Shown: piece after piece, positions 28,201-32,249 of the stretch
Numbering within the stretch: position 1 is the first letter of the stretch
How the letters are laid out: each line of letters opens with the position of its first letter
DNA from: Oscillospiraceae bacterium
GTDB taxonomy: Bacteria > Bacillota > Clostridia > Oscillospirales > Oscillospiraceae
Direction: 5' to 3'
DNA: 32,249 bases
NCBI GenBank assembly: GCA_916988195.3
Contig: CAKASQ030000029.1
Span: 1-32,249, forward strand
Position numbers and translations under genes: made by a program
The notes under the pieces: generated by a model
Databases searched by the model: none
Told to the model about the DNA's origin: nothing
What the model saw: only the letters and a program-made list of their open reading frames with translations

Positions 28201-29334
28201 ATGCCAACTCAGGTAACGAACTATCAATGCCCCGCCTGTACGGGCCCATTGCACTTTGACAGCGCGACCGGCAAGCTCACCTGCGACTACTGCGGCACGA
28301 GCTACGAGGTCGCCGAAATTGAGGCGCTCTTTGCCGAAAAGGAACAAAAGGCCGCCGAAGCCAAAAAAGACGCCGACCGGAAGTCCGCGCAGCAGAAGCA
28401 GCAGGCGCAGGCCGAGGGCTGGGACACCTCCGATCTTGGCGGCGACTGGGGACAGGACGCTGCCGGCATGAAGAGCTATTCCTGCCCGTCGTGCGGCGCG
28501 GAGCTCATCTGCGACGAATCGACCGCCGCGACCGCCTGCCCCTACTGTGGCAACCCCAGCATCGTCCCCGGCCAGTTCTCCGGCAGTCTCAAGCCCGACT
28601 ATGTCCTGCCCTTCAAGCTCTCGAAGGACGACGCAGTTAAGGCCCTCAAGGCGCACTATAAGGGAAAGCCCTTCCTCCCGCGTCAGTTCACAAACGAGAA
28701 CCACGTGCAGGAGATCAAAGGCGTCTATGTCCCGTTCTGGATGTTCGACGGCAAGGCCACGGGCTCTGCCCAGTACGAGGCCACGCGTAGCCGCTGCTAC
28801 ACCTCGGGCGACTATGAGGTCACAGAGACCGACCACTTCGATGTCTTCCGCGAGGGCTCCATTGCCTTCGAGAAAGTCCCCGTCGACGCATCGAGCAAAA
28901 TGCCCGACGACTACATGGACTCCATCGAGCCCTTCGACTACAAGGAGCTCAAGCGCTTCTCGACCGCATATCTGCCCGGATTCCTCGCCGACAAATACGA
29001 TGTATCCGTCGAAGACTGCCACGAACGCGCCGACACCCGCTGCGAGGGCTCTCTCGTTGCGGCGCTTGGTGATACGGTCACCGGCTACGATTCCTGCGTC
29101 CCCGTCTCCCACGATGTGAAGCTCCGCCGCGGCAAGGTGCATTACGCGCTGCTTCCCGTCTGGCTCCTCAGCACCAAGTGGCAGGGCAAGAACTATCTGT
29201 TCGCCATGAACGGCCAGACCGGCAAGCTCGTCGGCGACCTTCCCACCAGCGCAGGCAAGTTCTGGGGCACGTTTGCCGCCATCTCGGCCGTCCTCACCGC
29301 ACTCATTTCGGCAGGCTATCTGCTGTTCGCGTAA
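28201..29334 (+). CDS. ydjG: TFIIB-type zinc-ribbon membrane protein (YdjG-like)
   Basis: 377 residues behind AAGAGGGAAGAT. Two zinc ribbons: CPACTGPLHF with CDYCGTSYEV near the start (about 9-36), and CPSCGAELIC with CPYCGNPSIV (about 98-122). Between them is an Ala/Gln/Lys-rich helical segment (about 40-80). The middle domain (about 130-345) has KGVYVPFWMFDGKATGSAQY and PDDYMDSIEPFDYKEL. One membrane helix closes the protein (about 355-376, FAAISAVLTALISAGYLLFA), leaving the domains in the cytoplasm. It is the second gene of the YdjI-G-H-like set, 34 bases after the first; the products probably form one membrane-associated complex. Confidence 0.85.
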   Translation: MPTQVTNYQCPACTGPLHFDSATGKLTCDYCGTSYEVAEIEALFAEKEQKAAEAKKDADRKSAQQKQQAQAEGWDTSDLGGDWGQDAAGMKSYSCPSCGAELICDESTAATACPYCGNPSIVPGQFSGSLKPDYVLPFKLSKDDAVKALKAHYKGKPFLPRQFTNENHVQEIKGVYVPFWMFDGKATGSAQYEATRSRCYTSGDYEVTETDHFDVFREGSIAFEKVPVDASSKMPDDYMDSIEPFDYKELKRFSTAYLPGFLADKYDVSVEDCHERADTRCEGSLVAALGDTVTGYDSCVPVSHDVKLRRGKVHYALLPVWLLSTKWQGKNYLFAMNGQTGKLVGDLPTSAGKFWGTFAAISAVLTALISAGYLLFA

Positions 29335-29347
29335 GGAGGGACACGGC

Positions 29348-30121
29348 ATGAAAAAACGGATCATCACAGTTCTTCTCGCGCTTACCCTTCTTCTTTGCCT
29401 GAGCGTCTCGGTCTTCGCCGAAAGCCAGCTCTGGAACATCACCGACGATGCCGGGCTCCTCTCGGACGAAGAATACACGCAGCTCGAAAGCTACGCGGAG
29501 TCCGTCTCCGAAACCTACGGTGTCGGTGTCTACGTCATCACGATCGATAACTACGAGGACTACTACGACTCACCTTATGAAACTGCATGGCAGTTCTACC
29601 ACGAATATACCCTCGGCGAGGGTGAGGACCGTGACGGTATCATTTTGCTTCTCAGTATGGATAACCGCCAGTTCGCAAACTTCGTCTACGGCCCCAAAGC
29701 AGACTATGCCTTCGACGAACACGGCGTTCTCGAGCTCAACGACTGGTACCTCGACGATTTCCGCAATGACGACTGGGCAGGCGGCCTCAACCACTTTGTC
29801 GCCGGCTGCGAGGACTTCCTTGCAAAAGCAGCCGCCGGTGAGCCCGTCCGCCGCAGCACGACCGGCCCCATCCTTCTCATTACCCTCGGCTCGATGGTCT
29901 TCGCGCTGATTGTCTGTCTCATTCTCAAGGGCAAGATGAAATCCGTCCGCACCGGTACGCACGCAAACGCCTATGTCGTCGGCGCGCTCAACGTCACGGC
30001 CAGCCGCGACCAGTTCACCCACACCACCAAAACCCGGACGAAGATTGAAAAGGAATCATCCTCCAGCTCAGGCAGCTCCGAATCGGGCGGCGGCGGTCAC
30101 GGGAGCAGCGGGAGCTTCTAG
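29348..30121 (+). CDS. ydjH: TPM-domain membrane protein (YdjH-like)
   Basis: 257 residues from ATG 29348, with AAGGAGGG 8 bases upstream; an in-frame ATG at 29273 lies inside the previous gene. Signal peptide about 1-23 (VLLALTLLLCLSVSVFA). The TPM (TLP18.3/Psb32/MOLO-1) domain spans about 28-160: ITDDAGLLSDEEYTQLESYA, then DRDGIILLLSMDNRQFANFV. A membrane helix follows at about 177-197 (ILLITLGSMVFALIVCLIL). The cytoplasmic tail ends in Ser/Gly runs (SESGGGGHGSSGSF). The bacterial role is unclear; in B. subtilis the homologue is co-transcribed with ydjG and ydjI. Last gene of the operon. Confidence 0.87.
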   Translation: MKKRIITVLLALTLLLCLSVSVFAESQLWNITDDAGLLSDEEYTQLESYAESVSETYGVGVYVITIDNYEDYYDSPYETAWQFYHEYTLGEGEDRDGIILLLSMDNRQFANFVYGPKADYAFDEHGVLELNDWYLDDFRNDDWAGGLNHFVAGCEDFLAKAAAGEPVRRSTTGPILLITLGSMVFALIVCLILKGKMKSVRTGTHANAYVVGALNVTASRDQFTHTTKTRTKIEKESSSSSGSSESGGGGHGSSGSF

Positions 30122-30124
30122 ACT

Positions 30125-30292
30125 CAAATCCAAAGGCTTTGCCTTTGGATTTGAAAGAGATGCGCTCCGCACCGCGCGTCCTTGCAGGCAAAGCCTGCAA
30201 GGACACACTCTCTCCGCGATAGGTATTTTTCCGGTCGGCGGAGCCGCCGGATAAAATAGATTAAAATTTATTCGCGGCGTGCGCGCCGCGAA
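30125..30292. repeat. Intergenic hairpin cluster 2
   Basis: Four perfect inverted repeats in series: CAAATCCAAAGGC (30125-30137) with GCCTTTGGATTTG (30141-30153), loop TTT; GTCCTTGCAGGC (30178-30189) with GCCTGCAAGGAC (30193-30204), loop AAA; CGGCGG with CCGCCG (30236-30249); TTCGCGGCG (30271-30279) with CGCCGCGAA (30284-30292). The two tri-loops are reverse complements at their core (GGC-TTT-GCC and GGC-AAA-GCC). The first may end the ydj-like operon, but no T run follows. The 30122-30442 gap holds no gene. Confidence 0.85.
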
Positions 30293-30373
30293 CTCTGCGA
30301 GGCTTTTTTGAAAATCAGGCCTGCTCCTTTCTGGGGCGGGTCGGATTTTTTGGGTTTTTATATGAAAGATTCC

Positions 30374-30402
30374 TTGCATTTTGTCGTACGAGGTGCTATG
30401 AT
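30374..30402 (+). promoter_or_regulatory. Promoter of the YitT-family gene
   Basis: TTGCAT (30374-30379), 17 bases, then TATGAT (30397-30402), a good sigma-A-type promoter 40 bases before the start codon. Confidence 0.75.
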
Positions 30403-30442
30403 ACGCATGCGCTGCATCATTTGCGGCCAAGGAGGGAACATT

Positions 30443-31333
30443 ATGCAATCATCCATGCAAAAAAGCGGTTTCTCCGCAAACGAGCTTCTCCGCTGCCTCG
30501 GCATTCTGGGCGGAACACTTCTTTATTCACTCGGAATGAACCTGTTCGTTGTTCCGGCGGGACTCTATACCGGCGGCATCATGGGTCTTTCGCAGCTGCT
30601 GCGGACCTTCCTCCTGCAATGGGCCGGCTGGACGCCCAAAATCGACATTGCGGGCTTCATCAACTACGCCATCAACCTTCCGATGCTCCTGATCGCGTGG
30701 AAAAGACTCGACCACCGCATCGTTTTAAAGACCCTCCTTTCCGTTACCGGCACGACGCTCTTTCTCTCCCTCGTCCCGCGCACGGACATTCTCTCCGGTG
30801 ACCAGCTGGCAAGATGCCTCATTGGCGGCATGCTCTGCGGCAGCGGCATCGGCCTTCTTCTGTGGATGGGCGGCACGTCGGGCGGCATGGACCTTCTTGG
30901 CATGATGCTCATCAAAAGCGGCTCGCACACCAGCATCGGCCACGTGAACCTCTGCTGGAACCTCGCGCTCTACACCATCTGCGCCGCTGCCTTCAGCCTT
31001 TCCACCGCGATCTACTCCATTCTCTTCTCCTTCGTCTCGACAACTGTTATGGATAAGCTCCACATGCAGAACATCAACGTCGAGGTCACCGTTGTGACGA
31101 AGGTCTTAAGCCCTGAAATGGAGCACGAGATCCTCGTCGACTTGCACCGCGGCATCACCCGCATCGATGGTATCGGCGAATATACCGGCGAGCCCGTCCA
31201 CGTTTTCTACATCCTCGCCTCCAAATACGAAATCAGCCGCCTGCGCGCCATCATCTCCAAATACGACCCCCATGCCTTCATCGTCGCCAAGGACGGCGCA
31301 GTCATCTACGGCAATTACAAGAAGAAAATCTGA
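30443..31333 (+). CDS. YitT-family (DUF161/DUF2179) membrane protein
   Basis: 296 residues from ATG 30443, with AAGGAGGGAACATT upstream; earlier in-frame starts lie before the promoter. Hydrophobic segments fit five or six membrane helices: about 14-36 (LGILGGTLLYSLGMNLFVVP), 70-88, 93-112, 120-150 (CLIGGMLCGSGIGLLLWMGG) and 170-195. GTSGGMDLLGMML is the signature I associate with the family. The C-terminal cytosolic DUF2179 domain (about 210-296) has EVTVVTKVLSPEMEHEIL and VHVFYILASKYEISRLRAII, a small-ligand-binding-like fold. The substrate is unknown. It is transcribed alone. Confidence 0.9.
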   Translation: MQSSMQKSGFSANELLRCLGILGGTLLYSLGMNLFVVPAGLYTGGIMGLSQLLRTFLLQWAGWTPKIDIAGFINYAINLPMLLIAWKRLDHRIVLKTLLSVTGTTLFLSLVPRTDILSGDQLARCLIGGMLCGSGIGLLLWMGGTSGGMDLLGMMLIKSGSHTSIGHVNLCWNLALYTICAAAFSLSTAIYSILFSFVSTTVMDKLHMQNINVEVTVVTKVLSPEMEHEILVDLHRGITRIDGIGEYTGEPVHVFYILASKYEISRLRAIISKYDPHAFIVAKDGAVIYGNYKKKI

Positions 31334-31338
31334 CCCCC

Positions 31339-31380
31339 ATGCGCTCACAGAAAGCAATTTCTGCGGGCGCATTTTCCTTT
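31339..31380 (+). terminator. Terminator of the YitT-family gene
   Basis: ATGCGCTCACAGAAA (31339-31353) pairs, with one mismatch and one G-U, with TTTCTGCGGGCGCAT around GCAA, followed by TTTCCTTT. The T run overlaps the next -35 element. Confidence 0.78.
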
Positions 31381-31406
31381 ACAAACCGTCCTCGCCGCGT
31401 TACAAT
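31378..31406 (+). promoter_or_regulatory. Promoter of the histidine phosphatase gene
   Basis: TTTACA (31378-31383), 17 bases, then TACAAT (31401-31406), placed 37 bases before the ATG at 31444. Confidence 0.7.
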
Positions 31407-31443
31407 AGCCCCGTCCTTTGAAACTGCACACAAGGAGCCTTTT

Positions 31444-32175
31444 ATGAACATCTACATCATCCGTCACGCGGAGCCGGATTATGCCCGCGATTCTCTGACC
31501 GAAAAGGGCTGGCACGAAGCAGAGCTCCTCAGCCGCCGCCTTTCAAAAATCCCTGACGCGTCGTATTACACCTCCCCCCTCGGAAGAGCGCGCGCCACCG
31601 CGAGCCTCACCATGCAGGCCGTCGGAAAGGAAGTCGAGGTCTGTCCGTGGCTGCGCGAGTTTGACGCAGGCTACAAGACGCATCCCGACTTCCATCCAAC
31701 CGGCCACGGCTGGGACTTTCTCCCCGAACATTGGGCGCGCGAGCCCATGTACTATGACCCGGAAAACTGGATGCACGCCCCGGCCTACAAAAATTCCGGC
31801 ATTGACGCGGTCTACCGCAGCGTCGTCCAGCAGTTTGACCTCCTGATCGCGAAGCACGGCTACGAGCGCCAGGACCATCTCTACGCCGCGCTCCGTCCGA
31901 ACACGGAAAACATCCTTCTCTTCTGCCATTTCGGGATCGAGTGCGTCCTGCTCTCGCGCCTGTTCGACTGCTCACCCGTCGTCCTCTGGCACCACACGGT
32001 AGCCCTCCCCTCAAGCGTCACCATCGTCTCGACCGAAGAGCGTGAGCCCGGCAAGGCCATCTTCCGCATGTCCCGCTTCGGAGACCTCTCCCATCTGGAC
32101 GCTGCCGGAGAAGCCCCGTCCTTCTCCGCCAGATTCTGCGAGCGCTACGGCGACGGCACCCGGGAAGATTACTAG
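31444..32175 (+). CDS. Histidine phosphatase superfamily protein (phosphoglycerate-mutase-like)
   Basis: 243 residues from ATG 31444, with AAGGAG 7-8 bases upstream. Motif RHAEPDY at residues 7-13 provides the phospho-accepting His 8. The family pattern continues with LTEKGWHEAELLSRRL, TSPLGRARATASLTMQ (substrate Arg) and LLFCHFGIECVLLSRL (second active-site His). It removes or transfers phosphate through a phosphohistidine; the substrate cannot be told. Residues 70-130, rich in Trp, His and Tyr, form an insert that is longer than in minimal members. It is a single-gene transcript with its own promoter. Confidence 0.88.
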   Translation: MNIYIIRHAEPDYARDSLTEKGWHEAELLSRRLSKIPDASYYTSPLGRARATASLTMQAVGKEVEVCPWLREFDAGYKTHPDFHPTGHGWDFLPEHWAREPMYYDPENWMHAPAYKNSGIDAVYRSVVQQFDLLIAKHGYERQDHLYAALRPNTENILLFCHFGIECVLLSRLFDCSPVVLWHHTVALPSSVTIVSTEEREPGKAIFRMSRFGDLSHLDAAGEAPSFSARFCERYGDGTREDY

Positions 32176-32215
32176 TAGTCCGTTAATGTTAAAAGTATAT
32201 TTTCTTGAATTTATG

Positions 32216-32224
32216 TGATATGAT
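32216..32224 (+). promoter_or_regulatory. Extended -10 promoter at the window end
   Basis: TG-A-TATGAT (32216-32224), followed by AAAAGGATGTG at the last bases. A + strand gene probably begins just beyond the window. Confidence 0.45.
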
Positions 32225-32249
32225 AGCACAAAAGTTCTAAAAGGATGTG

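Noticed and set aside
28144-29478. Minus-strand frame of 444 codons opposite the ydjG-like gene
   Set aside because: Val/Gly/Ala-rich antisense shadow of a gene with strong C-ending codon bias; no start signal.
1-32249. CRISPR array, rRNA, tRNA or insertion sequence
   Set aside because: No regularly spaced repeats, no rRNA signature, no tRNA cloverleaf and no transposase of the IS type were seen on reading both strands.

Overview
The window looks like a Gram-positive gut anaerobe of the class Clostridia (Oscillospiraceae-like; inferred from protein families, strong GGAGG ribosome-binding sites and moderately high GC). About 1 to 24.5 kb is most of an integrative conjugative element (ICE) cut off at its left end. 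About 24.5 to 26.8 kb is a junction or accessory zone, and 26.8 kb to the end looks like ordinary chromosome. All species-level and family-level statements rest on recognising sequence motifs by eye; no search was run.

ICE conjugation module (1-14.5 kb, all + strand). It opens with the tail of a probable membrane protein, followed by an LPD28-like small protein and a cytosine-5 DNA methyltransferase whose two halves are encoded by overlapping genes in different frames. Next come small accessory genes (including a double ribbon-helix-helix protein), a PrgI-like membrane protein, a VirB4-associated protein, the VirB4 ATPase, and a membrane-anchored NlpC/P60 peptidoglycan hydrolase. DUF3846-, DUF6103- and DUF6329-like genes follow, then a hairpin-rich non-coding segment that is the best oriT candidate. 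The mobilisation block is an RHH accessory protein, a MobP3-type relaxase, a DUF3991/TOPRIM protein, the VirD4 coupling ATPase and a winged-helix regulator. Start/stop overlaps (ATGA, GTGA, TGATG) indicate long co-transcribed runs, broken by intrinsic terminators near 2990, 3510 and 14540.

Cargo and decay zone (14.6-18.0 kb). It holds an SLH protein with a truncated lethal-factor-like metalloprotease domain, a stretch of opposed gene fragments, and a large lipoprotein built of three divergent repeats. After these come a frameshifted signal-peptide gene and a 54-codon galE tail, which shows that foreign pieces have been inserted and lost here.

Control and integration module (18.0-24.5 kb). 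Two convergent XRE regulators share a bidirectional terminator. A roughly 480-base leader with several hairpins, two terminator-like structures and two possible leader peptides precedes a sigma-region-4-like gene. Then come a structured gap, a 46-residue protein and a translationally coupled recombinase trio: large serine recombinase, a catalytic-domain-less recombinase homologue, and a second large serine recombinase.

Junction (24.5-26.8 kb). It contains a minus-strand small gene, a DUF1016-N gene that runs into a GNAT gene in another frame, a 68-residue protein, a strong terminator and a cluster of tri-loop hairpins. Chromosome (26.8-32.2 kb): a ydjI-ydjG-ydjH-like set (SPFH protein with zinc ribbons, TFIIB-type zinc-ribbon membrane protein, TPM-domain protein), a second hairpin cluster, a YitT-family membrane protein and a histidine phosphatase. 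Clear promoters precede the last two genes.

The observation most worth following is the roughly 470-base dual-coding region of the methyltransferase, with its own internal ribosome-binding site. Next are the structured leader of the sigma-like gene, the tri-repeat lipoprotein and the family of GC-NNN-GC tri-loop hairpins.
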